A DNA stretch of 64,000 bases from Caballeronia sordidicola (GCF_001544455.2 NZ_FCOC02000003.1:1-64000); one strand, 5' to 3'. Shown: positions 10,891 through 23,593, counted from the first letter of the stretch. Numbers and translations are program-made. Notes: generated by a model not told the origin, from the sequence alone.

Positions 10891-12708
10891 CTATTGCACC
10901 GCGCCAGCGTTCAACGCCAGTTCCTGCCGCGAGGCCAGCAAGCCGTGTATCTGCGAAACAACCGCCGCGCCTTCGCCCACGGCGGCAGCCACGCGCTTGG
11001 TCGATGCCGATCGCACATCGCCAATGGCGAATACGCCCGGCACGCTCGTCTCGAGCGCGGTCGCGCCATCCGTATAGCCCTCATTCGCTTCCGGGCCCGT
11101 GAGCACGAAACCCTTGCTGTCCGTGCGCACGTTGCATCCGGTCAGCCAGGCGGTGTTGGGATCGGCGCCGGTGAACAGGAACAGATGCCGCGCCTCCAGC
11201 TTGAGCGGACCGTCGGCCGTCTTGCAATGCACGGCGGCGAGCGAGCGGCCATCGCCTTCGAGCGATTCGATTTGCGTGCGGGTATGCACGGTGACGTTCG
11301 GCAACGCGGCGATCCGGTCGATCAGATACCTCGACATGCTCGATTCGAGCCCCGGCCCGCGGATCAGCACATGCACGCGCGCCGCGTGCGATGCAAGATA
11401 AACGACCGCTTGCCCCGCCGAATTTCCGCCGCCGACCAGCACGACTTCCGAGCCCTTGCAAAGCTTGGCCTCGACCGGCGACGCCCAATAATAGGTGCCG
11501 CGCCCTTCGAACTTTTCGAGCCCTTCAATGTTCGGCCGCCGATACGCCGCGCCCGTCGCGATCACGACCGTATGCGCCGTGACACGCGTGCCGTTCATCA
11601 ATTCGATCTGGATAGGCGTGCAATCGCAATGCAGCGCCTTGATCTCGGTCGGAATGGCGATGTGCGCGCCGAACTTCTGCGCCTGCACGAACGCGCGCCC
11701 GGCCAGCGCCTGACCGGAAATACCGGTCGGAAACCCCAGATAATTTTCGATACGCGAACTCGCGCCCGCCTGCCCGCCCGGCGCGCGGCAATCGAACACC
11801 GCCACAGACAACCCCTCGGAAGCCGCATACACGGCGGTCGCCAATCCGGCCGGTCCCGCGCCGACGACAGCAACGTCGTAGATATGCGCCGGATCGAATT
11901 CCGGCAGCCAGCCCAGTTGCGACGCAAGCTGGTTTTCGTCGGGCGCGCGCATGACGGTGCCATCGGGACAAATGACCAGCGGGAAATCCGCCTTCGACGT
12001 CGATATCCGTTCCAGCAGCGCAATGGCTTCGGGGTCGGTGCAGGCATCGATCACGGTATGCGGATAACCGTTGCGCCCCAAAAAACCTTGCAGCGATACC
12101 AGCCGCCCGTCGTCCGACTGACCCACGAGGATCGGCCCGCTGCCTTTCTCGATCAACCCCACGCGGCGCAGGATCAGCGAGCGCATGATCCGCTCGCCCA
12201 GGTCCGCTTCGGCCACGAGCAGCGCGCGCAGCCGGTCGGGCGCGATCAGGATGGCTTTCACGTCGTCGATTGCGTGGCCATCGACCAAAGCGGGTTTCCC
12301 GGATAACTGCGCGACTTCCGCCAGGAATTGCCCGGGTTCGGACTCGACCACCAGATGCACATGGCCGAGGCCGTCGCGCCGCGTGATCCTCACGCGGCCA
12401 TCAAGCAGGACAAACATGCCCGGACCGGGCGCACCGACTTCGAACATCAGTTCGCCAGCGCGGAAGTGCCTGATCACGCCGAAGCCGCGCATGCGATCGA
12501 TTTCATCGGCGGTGAGATGCGGGTACATCTGGTGACGGCGGCTTTGAAGCGGGGAAAACGGCGCGTCGACGGCCGCTTCCGATTGAGAAGCGCTGCCCGT
12601 GTCACTGGTGATCGTGTTGAGGTTTTCCTGCGTGGGCGTTGCGCTCTCCCGCCATTCCGAACGGCCGTGATCCGATCCTTCGTGCGTGCCTTCGTGGACT
12701 GTACTCAT
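10891..12708 (-). CDS. Cyclic-nucleotide-binding-domain / thioredoxin-reductase-like flavoprotein lacking the CxxC
   Basis: A 605-residue protein. An N-terminal extension is followed by a CNB/Crp-like sensor domain (about 65-180), a thioredoxin-like segment (about 190-270) and a TrxB-like FAD/NAD(P)H module (VVGAGPAGLA at 281-290; VGGGNSAGQA). Where classical thioredoxin reductases carry redox-active CATC, this protein reads YWAS, so it cannot reduce thioredoxin by the standard dithiol route. The ATGA overlap with the upstream DedA-rhodanese gene shows translational coupling. Function is unknown. The family occurs in many proteobacteria, and control by a cyclic nucleotide or similar ligand is inference. 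Confidence 0.82.
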   Translation of the reverse strand: MSTVHEGTHEGSDHGRSEWRESATPTQENLNTITSDTGSASQSEAAVDAPFSPLQSRRHQMYPHLTADEIDRMRGFGVIRHFRAGELMFEVGAPGPGMFVLLDGRVRITRRDGLGHVHLVVESEPGQFLAEVAQLSGKPALVDGHAIDDVKAILIAPDRLRALLVAEADLGERIMRSLILRRVGLIEKGSGPILVGQSDDGRLVSLQGFLGRNGYPHTVIDACTDPEAIALLERISTSKADFPLVICPDGTVMRAPDENQLASQLGWLPEFDPAHIYDVAVVGAGPAGLATAVYAASEGLSVAVFDCRAPGGQAGASSRIENYLGFPTGISGQALAGRAFVQAQKFGAHIAIPTEIKALHCDCTPIQIELMNGTRVTAHTVVIATGAAYRRPNIEGLEKFEGRGTYYWASPVEAKLCKGSEVVLVGGGNSAGQAVVYLASHAARVHVLIRGPGLESSMSRYLIDRIAALPNVTVHTRTQIESLEGDGRSLAAVHCKTADGPLKLEARHLFLFTGADPNTAWLTGCNVRTDSKGFVLTGPEANEGYTDGATALETSVPGVFAIGDVRSASTKRVAAAVGEGAAVVSQIHGLLASRQELALNAGAVQ

Positions 12709-13784
12709 GCGTGCCGGTCTCCGTGAAGATAGACGGCGTCATGCAGCGCGCCCTTGCCGGCGGCCGGCGCTTTGGCGGGCCACGGACACATGGCGGCCAT
12801 TTCGCCCAGATCCTCGCGCGCGCCGCCGAAGTCCGTGAGCGGCTTGAGTTCGAGGCCGGCGAGACGCCACGCGTCCAGGCCGCCGGTCAGCGGCACCACG
12901 TCCTTGAAGCCGGCGTTGCGCAGCGACTTGGCCATCCACGCCGCCGATACTTCATTCGGACACGAGCAATAAATAACGATCTTCTGATCAGGCTGATAAC
13001 TCTCGACAATCTTCTGCAACTCGCGTTCGTCGGCGAAAACGGAACCGGGAATCACAAACGGATCGAGCACGCGTTTTTCCGACGAGCGGATATCGAAGAT
13101 GGCCGGCAGCGGTTCATTTTCCATCAGCGCATAGAGTTCATCGACTGTGATGCGCGCGGTTTCCAGCGTCTTCATCAGCATCTTCCGGCGCCAGTAGCGA
13201 TACGCCACGTACCCGGCCAGCGCGATCGCGACCACGATCAACGCCTGCCGCCCAAGTTGCGCGATCATCGCGAAGACCATGTCGAGTTGCGCCGCGAACG
13301 CCACGCCGACCAGCAGGCCAACCGCCGCCCAGAGCGCCACGCCCACGCCGTCATGCGCGACGAACGAGCGCGTGCGCACGCCCATGGCGCCCGCAAGCGG
13401 CACGGAAACCAGCGACAAACCCGGAATGAACTTCGCGACCAGCAACACGCGCACGCCCCATTGGCCGAAGAAACGTTCGGTCTTCTTCACGCACGTATCG
13501 CGCGAGAGCGACAACTTGCAGATGGTCTTGAGCGTCCGGTCGCCATAACGCCGCCCGCCCAGGAACCAGACGAGATCACCCAGCACGCCGCCAAGCACGG
13601 CAATGCCGAGCATCAACGCGAGGTGCGGGAGCAATGCCTGGCCGTTCGCGCCCATCATGGCAACGGACGCGCCGACCACGATCAGCGTGGGCATGGCGGG
13701 CACGGGCAGGCCGAGCGCCGCGCCCATCACGTTGAAAAAGACGATGGCCGGACCATACCGGTCAGCCAGTTCATGCAACAGCAT
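12705..13784 (-). CDS. DedA/VTT-family membrane protein fused to a rhodanese domain
   Basis: A 359-residue fusion. Residues 1-200 form a DedA/SNARE-associated (VTT) membrane domain with glycine-rich PVPAMPTL, GGVLGDLVWFLGGRRYG and KFIPGLSLVSVPLAG motifs. Residues 205-320 form a rhodanese domain with its catalytic cysteine at C273 (IYCSCPNE). DedA proteins are implicated in lipid or undecaprenyl-phosphate flipping and membrane homeostasis; rhodaneses move sulfane sulfur. The first gene of a two-gene operon, its stop overlaps the start of the CNB flavoprotein (ATGA). The combination suggests a membrane-tethered sulfur or redox role, which is inference. Confidence 0.85.
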   Translation of the reverse strand: MLLHELADRYGPAIVFFNVMGAALGLPVPAMPTLIVVGASVAMMGANGQALLPHLALMLGIAVLGGVLGDLVWFLGGRRYGDRTLKTICKLSLSRDTCVKKTERFFGQWGVRVLLVAKFIPGLSLVSVPLAGAMGVRTRSFVAHDGVGVALWAAVGLLVGVAFAAQLDMVFAMIAQLGRQALIVVAIALAGYVAYRYWRRKMLMKTLETARITVDELYALMENEPLPAIFDIRSSEKRVLDPFVIPGSVFADERELQKIVESYQPDQKIVIYCSCPNEVSAAWMAKSLRNAGFKDVVPLTGGLDAWRLAGLELKPLTDFGGAREDLGEMAAMCPWPAKAPAAGKGALHDAVYLHGDRHA

Positions 13785-14119
13785 GGGATTCTCCCGCGGG
13801 TTGTGCAGCGCTGAATTCGGTGGGAATTGCCAACTCGCCGGACGCCGCCCGGTGCGCGCTTTTTAATCACTTCTCGCGCGCGAAATGGGAGCGATAAACG
13901 GCATTATTCACGGCCCTGAAACGGAGCGCGGGACGAAAACAGGAACAATTTCCATGGTGGCTCGCGCGTCGTCCGGCGCCGCTGCATTAATGAGATGAGT
14001 GTAGCGCGGATTGACGAAAATGCCATGAACGGTGCGCTTCGCCCTATGCCATATGACAGCGCCGGATTTTCAGCGCACGCCTAAATAATCGCGCTTCTCC
14101 GGGCGCTTCATAAACACCG
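13785..14119. other. Intergenic region, promoter side of the DedA-flavoprotein operon
   Basis: 335 bp between two minus-strand genes. It must hold the promoter of the DedA-rhodanese operon. I see no convincing -35/-10 pair, no RNA gene and no repeat; no coding frame here looks like a protein. Confidence 0.5.
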
Positions 14120-17100
14120 TCATTGCAGGCCGAAATCCACGCGTGTGGGCGCGCCTTTATCCTTGATGCCGTCGGCGTTCATATGCGGCGACACGATGAA
14201 AATCCGCTTGCTGTCGATTTTCCCATCGAAGTATGCCTTCACCACCGACGCCCGTTTTTGCGCCAGCGCGCCAAGCGCGCCATCGTCAATCGGCGCGTTT
14301 GCCGCCAGTGCCGCTTTCATGTCGGCATCGGGCAAAGTCTTCGTCAGGCCGATCATGTTGCGCGGCTTCTTGAAGTCGGCCTCCTTGTACGCTTTTGTCA
14401 GGAACTTCGTGTATTCGTCGGTGGAAAGAGAAACGGTCGACGGGCTGATGTTCGGGTTGTCGTCGCTGGAATCCTTCATTTTCGCGAGGCGAACCTGGCG
14501 GTCGACGTACGCCGCGCGCAGGCCGGGTTCATCGACGGCCGGATCGACCCGCGCCGACAAATCCATCTTGACGGACGGTTTGTCCGCCAGTGCCTTTGCG
14601 ATCGTGTCGAGCTTCTGCTTTGCGGCGTCGCTGAGCGTGGACGAACCCGGATCGAATTCAACGTAACCGAGTTCCTCGGCGCCCTTGCCGCCGCCGAACG
14701 CATTCGCGAGCAGCGAGAACGGCGCGGTCACCGCGCGCTCGAGCAGGTTGACGATAGCCGTCCACACCAGCGCGCCGACCGAGAATTCCGGATTCGACAG
14801 CGAGCCGGAAATCGGGATGTTCACATCAATTTCGCCGCGCGAATTCTTGAGCAGCGACACCGCCAGGCGCACCGGCAATTTGGTTGCGGTGGTGTTGTCG
14901 ACATGATCGCCGAACGTGAGCTGATCGATGAAAAGATGGTTGTTCGCCGAGAGTTTGTCGTCGGCAAGCTGGTAGTGCAGGTCCACGTTGAGCTTACCTT
15001 TGGTGATCGGATATCCGGCGTATTTCGTGGAATACGGTGAGATGTTGGGCAATTCCACGTCGTGCGCGCTCGCGGTCAGATCCAGCGACGGTTTCGCGAT
15101 CAGCGGATTGACCTCGCCCTTGATCGATACCGGCCCGTTGGCGTTGAGTTTCGCGGCGACGTCGACCGGCGCGGACACGTTCGAATGCGTGCCGAATGCG
15201 CCGATGGTGCCCGTGATCGCGACCAGATTCGCGGTGAAATTCGGCTTAATGAAGTTGTCGGTGTAGGTCACGCGGCCGTTTTGCAGCACGAGCTGGCCGA
15301 ACCGCAAATTGGGCATGGGAGACGTCGATGCTGTATTGGGCACAACCGGCGCCGAGGCTGCTTGCGCGGGCTCGGCGGGCGTCTTGTCCTTCGCCACCAC
15401 ATCGCGCAGATTCAGCTTGCCTTGCGCGTCGAGCAGCACGCGGCCGTAAAAGTTGGCGAATGTGACGCGCGCGGCTTCCACGTCGGCGCCCTTCTCGTCG
15501 TAGCGCGCGTTCAGCTTCGTCAGGCCGAGCAGCTTCCATCCGGCAAGCGGCTGGGAACTCACCCGGTCGATCAAGCGCACGTTCGACAACGATACGTCAC
15601 CCTTGTAGCCAGCCTTGAGCGTGCGTCCCGCGCCGGAGAACGACGCGTCGCCGTTCGCGCTCAGCAGCGCGCTCGACAGCGAGGCGTTCAACGCGCCGCC
15701 AAAATACGGCTCGAACGCCGATGCATCCAGTTGGCTTGCATCCAGATGCAGCGCGAGGCTCAGCGGCTTGATTGTCAACGTGCCCGCCGTCGCAAGCGCG
15801 CCCTTGCCGTTCATGGTCAGCTTGCCGTCCACGGCGAGTGGCTTCGTGAGGTCGTCGGTGACCTGCTTCACGCTGACCTGAAGCGGCGCGATATGAAGCT
15901 TCACCGGGCGCGGCGTGGTTTCGTCCGTGAAATCGGCGGTACTGTCATTGAGCGACACCTGGGCGATCTGGTAACGCCACGCCGGGCCGGCCGCGTTGGC
16001 CTTTTCGACCTTGCGCGTCGCGCTCGCTTCGGGCGCGGTTTCATGGGGACCGGCGAGCGCCGCCAGATCGATGCTGCCGTCTTTCAGGCGTTTTGCATCG
16101 ACGGAAAGACCGTTCAGCGTCACGCTTTCCAGAGCGGCGGTGCGCGCGGCGACATCGATTTTCGTGATCTTCGCTTGCGCGGAAGCCAAGGCAACCGGCG
16201 CTGTATTGACAGTTGGAACGAGTTTGAGCGACTTGAGCGAGACGTCGCCAGCGCCAACCTGGAGCGCAAGTTCGGGCTTCGACCAGTCCACCTGGAGCGG
16301 CAAACTGGCGCTGAGCGCGCCGTCCGACACCCGCGCGGCCACCGCATTCGCCATGTAGGGTTGCAGCGGCGGAAGCGGCAAGTCGTTGAGCGCGAATTTG
16401 GCGTCGGCGTTCTTGCCGGCCAGGGTGAATCCGCCCGATGCCGCGAGCGTTCCGCCGTGATCCAGCGCGGTTTTCAGCGTATAGCGCGCTGGAGGTTTGC
16501 CGAGTGTCGAGAAATCATCGAGCGTTATATCCAGCGCCTTGAGGCCGAGTTGAGCAGGTTGCGCCATCAGGCTGTCGTCGAAGGCGATCTGGCCCTGGTC
16601 GATCGCAACATGCTTGATCGATATATCGAGTGGTCGCGTTTCTGCTGCGGCCTTGGTTTCGGCGGCCGGGGGATTGGCAGCAGGTTGGCCGCTCAGTTTC
16701 TGGAAGTTGAAGGCGCCGGCTTTATCGCGGGAAAGCTTTACATCCGGTTGAGCTAATTTTAGCTCCGACAATTGATAAACATTGCGCAGCGGCTCCAGAT
16801 TCAACGCGTTCACATGCAAAGACTGCGCGGCGAACAGCGGCGCATTCTCCTTGTCCGTCACGGCAATATCCGCGAGGTCGGCCGTGCCCTTGATGCGCAC
16901 AACGGGCGCATTGCCATTGAGTGAAAAGCTCACGTCGAGATCGGTCGAAAGCCGGCCGCCTTTCACCGCGACCGGCAGCGAAGCCGGCGCGTACGAGAGC
17001 ATTTTCGGCACGTCAAGGCCGTCGAGCTGCAGCGCGATCTCCGATTCGCGGGACTCGGCGAACGGCTTCGTGCGACCTTTGATGGACAACGGCGAGCCGT

Positions 17101-17782
17101 CGATGCGCGCCTGCAGCGACGGCGTCACGAACAACTCGGTTGTGGACGGAAGGTTTGCAATGAACGGAATCCCGACCGACCACTGATCGATCACGTGCTG
17201 CGTTTTGAGCATCCGGTCATCGAAATCGATGCGCCCGTTCGCGATCCGGATATTCGATACCGAAAAACGCGCGGGTTTGTCGGAAGGCGTAGCGGACGGT
17301 TTCGAAAACTTCTCGATGAGATCCGAGAAATTGAAACGCTGCGCATCGAATCGGACGATATGAAAGCGCGGCGAATCGATCTTGAGTTCGTTGATCACCG
17401 GCGCGAGCCGGAACAGCGACGACCACGAAGGCAGCACGACCAGCCGTTCAATATCGATGAAATCGCCGGATTGAGCATTAGCCGCGATATTGCCCTTCGC
17501 CTCGCCAATGTGCACGCGGTCGGCTTCGAGGCTGAGCGTATAGGGATTGAGCGCGATACGGCCAATGCTGGCCGGACGGCCTAGCTGGGTGGAAATTTGC
17601 TGCTCGGCAATGTGACGAATGAGCGGCGGAGCCGCGAAAAAACCCAGCAACCCGATCACGATGACAGCAATCACGAGGCCGATCGTGATTCGGCGGGTGC
17701 GGCGCGACTGGGCTACCGCGTTTGCTCGATCGATCAGGCCACGGCCGGCGGATGTCAGGGAAGTCTTGTTCAGGCTTGCCAT
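14120..17782 (-). CDS. AsmA-like DUF748 envelope protein with OmpA-like C-terminus
   Basis: A giant 1220-residue protein. A single N-terminal membrane anchor (residues about 32-54, ITIGLVIAVIVIGLLGFFAA) precedes a long periplasmic stretch of repeating beta-strand units (for example FSVSNIRIANGRIDFDD; LRFGQLVLQNGRVTYTD) typical of AsmA/DUF748 proteins, which are related to bridge-like lipid transporters. A C-terminal segment (from about residue 1030, VEFDPGSSTLSDAAKQKLDTIAKAL) resembles an OmpA-like peptidoglycan-binding domain. A role in moving phospholipid to, or keeping, the outer membrane is inferred from the family. It is transcribed alone. Confidence 0.82.
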   Translation of the reverse strand: MASLNKTSLTSAGRGLIDRANAVAQSRRTRRITIGLVIAVIVIGLLGFFAAPPLIRHIAEQQISTQLGRPASIGRIALNPYTLSLEADRVHIGEAKGNIAANAQSGDFIDIERLVVLPSWSSLFRLAPVINELKIDSPRFHIVRFDAQRFNFSDLIEKFSKPSATPSDKPARFSVSNIRIANGRIDFDDRMLKTQHVIDQWSVGIPFIANLPSTTELFVTPSLQARIDGSPLSIKGRTKPFAESRESEIALQLDGLDVPKMLSYAPASLPVAVKGGRLSTDLDVSFSLNGNAPVVRIKGTADLADIAVTDKENAPLFAAQSLHVNALNLEPLRNVYQLSELKLAQPDVKLSRDKAGAFNFQKLSGQPAANPPAAETKAAAETRPLDISIKHVAIDQGQIAFDDSLMAQPAQLGLKALDITLDDFSTLGKPPARYTLKTALDHGGTLAASGGFTLAGKNADAKFALNDLPLPPLQPYMANAVAARVSDGALSASLPLQVDWSKPELALQVGAGDVSLKSLKLVPTVNTAPVALASAQAKITKIDVAARTAALESVTLNGLSVDAKRLKDGSIDLAALAGPHETAPEASATRKVEKANAAGPAWRYQIAQVSLNDSTADFTDETTPRPVKLHIAPLQVSVKQVTDDLTKPLAVDGKLTMNGKGALATAGTLTIKPLSLALHLDASQLDASAFEPYFGGALNASLSSALLSANGDASFSGAGRTLKAGYKGDVSLSNVRLIDRVSSQPLAGWKLLGLTKLNARYDEKGADVEAARVTFANFYGRVLLDAQGKLNLRDVVAKDKTPAEPAQAASAPVVPNTASTSPMPNLRFGQLVLQNGRVTYTDNFIKPNFTANLVAITGTIGAFGTHSNVSAPVDVAAKLNANGPVSIKGEVNPLIAKPSLDLTASAHDVELPNISPYSTKYAGYPITKGKLNVDLHYQLADDKLSANNHLFIDQLTFGDHVDNTTATKLPVRLAVSLLKNSRGEIDVNIPISGSLSNPEFSVGALVWTAIVNLLERAVTAPFSLLANAFGGGKGAEELGYVEFDPGSSTLSDAAKQKLDTIAKALADKPSVKMDLSARVDPAVDEPGLRAAYVDRQVRLAKMKDSSDDNPNISPSTVSLSTDEYTKFLTKAYKEADFKKPRNMIGLTKTLPDADMKAALAANAPIDDGALGALAQKRASVVKAYFDGKIDSKRIFIVSPHMNADGIKDKGAPTRVDFGLQ

Positions 17783-17940
17783 GCGGGCCTCACAGCGCGG
17801 TCATGCGCTGGAACACCGCGCGTGACCTGGGGAAACGGAAGGCCCGAGTATACGACGCGAAAGCGTCAAATTGAATCCGCGAGGGTAGCTACGGTTTGCC
17901 GCGCGGTGAGATTTCTCCCACGCAAGCAAACCGCAATTCC

Positions 17941-19467
17941 TTACTGTCGAACGATCGCCGGGGGCGCCCACGCTCCCGAAGTCGCCTCGGGTTTCGGTGC
18001 ATAGAGACGCAGCATCAACTGGAAGTCGCCATCGGGCGCGGGCAGCCAGTTCGACGCACGCGCCTTGCCGGGCGAACTCGCCGAAACGATCACATCGGTC
18101 GAGCCATCGCGATTCTTCTTCAGGCGGTCGCGGTCGCTTAGCGAAAGGCGCAGGGCCTTGTCGTCGATCAGCGCGCCGTCCGCCGTGTACGCGGTCAAGG
18201 TCCAGAAACCGCGCACCGGCGGCAACTGGTTCGGCGCGAAATGCAGCACGTAGGTGTTCGCGCCGTTGAGCGTGTGGTCGTCGCTGTCCGAAACCGCGAC
18301 GGGCTTCACTTCGCCGTCTTTCGTGCCCGTGCCCGGCTGACGTTTGGTGAGGAACGCCCGCAAGGTGTAATCGGTGTCGTAATGGCCGACGGCGTCGCCG
18401 AACCACACCCAGCCGTTGCGGCTCAGCGCGTTGGAGGGCACCGTGTCCACGCGCGCGCGGCCGTCGGCGAGACCGGCCGCGAGCAACGCCGAATCCGATG
18501 CGCGAAACTGCACCGGCTCGCCCGCTTTCACGCCCAGTTGCGCCAGCAGGCTCACGGCGTGCGGGTCGTCGGGAGCAGGGGGATTGTCTTCCATTGCCTT
18601 GGCTAAACGACTGAAGAAAGCGGTGGCATCCAGCAAATCGGCCTTGTCGCCGCTCGGAACCACGCTCGGCGTGTTGGCCGTCACGTTTGGCCACGCGCTC
18701 CCGGCGGTGGCGGGGCTGGTTTTATCGGCGGGAGGCGCGTCTATGCGCATGGCGGTCTGCAGCTTGCGAGCCTCGCGCACGTCGCGCTGACCGTTCACCC
18801 GCACCCGAATCGATAACCACACGTAACGCGTCGGCGTTTCCACGCGCGTGACGCCTTCAGGCAGCGCGCCGGTATAGCCTTTCGGGACGAAAACGAGTTC
18901 GCTCGTGCGTTCGGCCGCGGCGCGTGCAGCGCGTGCGGCCTTGCCATGCGGTCTGGCCGCGGGCGGCACGGACGTGTCGGACGTGGCGTCGACGCTCGAA
19001 TAGATCACGTTGGTCCAGGCATCGAAGGCGCGTGCATCGAAATAGCGGCCGCGCAATTGGCCAGAACCCGCGGATTGCATGGACGGCAACGCAGGCAAGG
19101 AAACCAGCACCGGTCCACTCGATACATCCAGCCAGGCAGTCGATTCCAGCGTATCCACGCTGGGCCGCCCCGCTGCACCGACCGGCGGCAACGCGGTGAC
19201 GTGCCGCAAGGTGTTCACCGGCGCTTGTCCGGGCTTCGATGCATCTCCGCCCGTGGCTTTTTCACGCGCCAGATCGGACGCGACCAGCGGATAACCAAAT
19301 ACGTAAGCGTCGGCGATCTGGTCCTTGCGCCAGCCATCCCCGCTCGCAGCCACGGGCGCCTGTGTTGCGCACCCGCCCAGGATCGCCAGGCTGCACAAAC
19401 CGGCGACCATCCAACGTGCCCCATGCAACGGAAACAACGGAACTGCCCAGCGTCGGTTATTTTTCAT
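17941..19467 (-). CDS. DUF1254/DUF1214 lipoprotein
   Basis: A 508-residue protein with a lipoprotein signal ending in LGGC (C33). The N-terminal domain is DUF1254 (AYVFGYPLVASDLARE...) and the C-terminal domain DUF1214 (WTLTAYTADGALIDDKALRLSLSDRD...SSPGKARASNWLPAPDGDFQLMLRLY motif set, quoted in parts). These paired domains occur in widespread envelope proteins of unknown biochemical function. It stands alone, divergent from copA with 432 bp between them, and 158 bp upstream of DUF748. No regulator is adjacent. Confidence 0.82.
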   Translation of the reverse strand: MKNNRRWAVPLFPLHGARWMVAGLCSLAILGGCATQAPVAASGDGWRKDQIADAYVFGYPLVASDLAREKATGGDASKPGQAPVNTLRHVTALPPVGAAGRPSVDTLESTAWLDVSSGPVLVSLPALPSMQSAGSGQLRGRYFDARAFDAWTNVIYSSVDATSDTSVPPAARPHGKAARAARAAAERTSELVFVPKGYTGALPEGVTRVETPTRYVWLSIRVRVNGQRDVREARKLQTAMRIDAPPADKTSPATAGSAWPNVTANTPSVVPSGDKADLLDATAFFSRLAKAMEDNPPAPDDPHAVSLLAQLGVKAGEPVQFRASDSALLAAGLADGRARVDTVPSNALSRNGWVWFGDAVGHYDTDYTLRAFLTKRQPGTGTKDGEVKPVAVSDSDDHTLNGANTYVLHFAPNQLPPVRGFWTLTAYTADGALIDDKALRLSLSDRDRLKKNRDGSTDVIVSASSPGKARASNWLPAPDGDFQLMLRLYAPKPEATSGAWAPPAIVRQ

Positions 19468-19899
19468 TCGAATTAGGTCTATTTAGGCTTTTTTACTTCG
19501 TTCGGCGCGCACGCCGGCTGGTCCTGGAATCACGTCCTGCGGGTCCGCACGCCAAGGCTCAAGCTATCTTGAAAACGCGTTTTATCTTATCCAATGAGCT
19601 TAGGCAAGAAGCGCGTGACAATGCTCGAAAATAAGTCTGATGTTTATAAAAAACTGCGGCTTTTTGGCAAATTCGAAACATGGTTTTCAACCGCCTCACT
19701 TTAGAACCGCCGATAAGTCCGCAGCGCGCGATCGCCCCATATAGTGCAGGTTTTTTATGCACGTGCTGCGGCAATGACGGGCAAACTCTCTTGAAAATAC
19801 ACCTTGACCTTCCAATCATTGGAATGTCGATACTGGTTTCATCGGCTGAAATTTGCGGCCAGCATTGGAACGGTAAGTCTATTGGAACGGGAAGTCTTT
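19468..19899. other. Divergent intergenic region DUF1254 / copA
   Basis: 432 bp. The right part holds the CueR-type promoter of copA (19,804-19,834). The left part is AT-richer than the surroundings, with a GAAAACGCGTTTTATC stretch near 19,571, and should contain the promoter of the lipoprotein gene. No coding frame in it looks real. Confidence 0.55.
19804..19834 (+). promoter_or_regulatory. MerR/CueR-type copper promoter of copA
   Basis: TTGACC (-35, 19804-19809) and GATACT (-10, 19829-19834) are separated by 19 bp, the over-long spacer that defines MerR-family promoters. Centred in the spacer is a perfect palindrome TTCCAAT-C-ATTGGAA (19810-19824), like CueR operators. No cueR gene is in the window, so the activator must be encoded elsewhere. 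Confidence 0.8.
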
Positions 19900-22206
<2,307 letters not shown>

Positions 22207-22645
22207 CGCGGCTTTGTGATCGACCCGGCTTGCAGTGCTTCAATGCGGCCGGCAATGTCCGTATCGAAGACAGCCGATTTTGCGCCGCCGGTCATGTCGA
22301 CGTGAAGAAGCATTTGCTCGCTCGCCGCAATGGGCTCCGCGCCGTCGCCCTCGTACATCTCCATGTAGAGGTGAACGCGCTTGGCATCGAACGCAAGCAC
22401 CGATGCTTCCACGCGAACCGCCGCGCCCTCCTTGGTCTCGTGCAGATAATTGATGTGTGCCTCGAGCGTGAACAGCGAGCGCTTGCGCGACGCGCGCCCC
22501 GCCTCGTCGAGCCCGATGCGGTCCATGAATGCGTCGGTGGCGAAGCTGAAGATCAGCATGTAGAACGCGTCACGCAAGTGCCCGTTGTAGTCGACCCACT
22601 CGGGCTTTACCGTGTCGCGATAGATGATCGTTGGCATTGGCGTAT

Positions 22646-23593
22646 TCAGTTCGTGATGCCGTGGCGCGATTTTGCTTCGGCTATTGCCGTCAGCACGCTC
22701 GTAATACAGTCGTCGCGATAACGTTCCAGTTGCTTGATCGAATGCGAGCCTTGCTGATCCGCCGTGCCTTCCACTACGCGGTCGATGAGTTCATCGGTGA
22801 GCTTGGGTGCGACGAGCTTGGTCCAGGGCAATTCTAACGCCGGGCCGAATTGCTGCATGAAATGACGCATGCCGGCTTCGCCGCCCGCGAGCGTGTAGGT
22901 CAGGAACGTGCCCATGAACGACCAGCGGATACCTGCGCCAAAACGAATGGCGTCGTCTATTTCACCGGTCGTCGCCACGCCCTCGTTCACCAGATGCAGC
23001 GCCTCGCGCCAAAGCGCCTCAAGCAACCGGTCCGCGATAAACCCCGGCACTTCCTTGCGAACCCGCAACGGCCTCATGCCGATGGATTCATAGAACGTGG
23101 ACGCGGCTTTCAACGTCTCTTCTGAGGTCTGCTCGCCGCCCAGGACCTCGACCAACGGCAGCAGATAAACCGGATTGAATGGATGACCCACAATGCAGCG
23201 CGACGGATCCTTCGCGCTGGCGTAGAAGTCCGTTGGCAGCAAGCCCGAAGTGGATGACGAGATGATCGCTTCGGGCTTCGCCGCCTTCGATACCCGCTCG
23301 TGAAGACTCAGCTTCAGGTCTTCGCGCTCGGGCGCGCTTTCCTGAATGAAGTCCGCGTCAGCCACGCATTCCTCGACCGTTTCGACGAACCGCAATCTTT
23401 CCTTCGACGCCCCTTCTGCAAGCCCGACGCGCTCAAGCGCGGGCCACGCATTCGCGACGTTCTTCCTCAATTGTTCCTCGGCGTCCGGCGCTGGGTCCCA
23501 CGCGATCACATCCAGTCCGTGCGCCAAAGCTCTTGATACCCATCCGCTTCCGATCACGCCAACGCCCAATGCAGCAAACTTCCTGACTTGCAT
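22646..23593 (-). CDS. cdhA: L-carnitine dehydrogenase
   Basis: A 315-residue NAD-dependent enzyme of the 3-hydroxyacyl-CoA dehydrogenase superfamily that oxidises L-carnitine to 3-dehydrocarnitine. The N-terminal Rossmann motif is GVGVIGSGW (about 10-18). Family motifs include [27 protein letters not shown] and [22 protein letters not shown]. It sits between the dehydrocarnitine-cleaving enzyme (53 bp before) and the thioesterase (8 bp after), the complete P. aeruginosa cdhCAB order. Cytoplasmic. Induction by carnitine through the CdhR-like regulator is inferred. Confidence 0.93.
   Translation of the reverse strand: MQVRKFAALGVGVIGSGWVSRALAHGLDVIAWDPAPDAEEQLRKNVANAWPALERVGLAEGASKERLRFVETVEECVADADFIQESAPEREDLKLSLHERVSKAAKPEAIISSSTSGLLPTDFYASAKDPSRCIVGHPFNPVYLLPLVEVLGGEQTSEETLKAASTFYESIGMRPLRVRKEVPGFIADRLLEALWREALHLVNEGVATTGEIDDAIRFGAGIRWSFMGTFLTYTLAGGEAGMRHFMQQFGPALELPWTKLVAPKLTDELIDRVVEGTADQQGSHSIKQLERYRDDCITSVLTAIAEAKSRHGITN

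Noticed and set aside
15062..16756. 564-codon frame antisense to the DUF748 gene
   Set aside because: No signal, domain or ribosome site; biased Arg/Gln/His composition.
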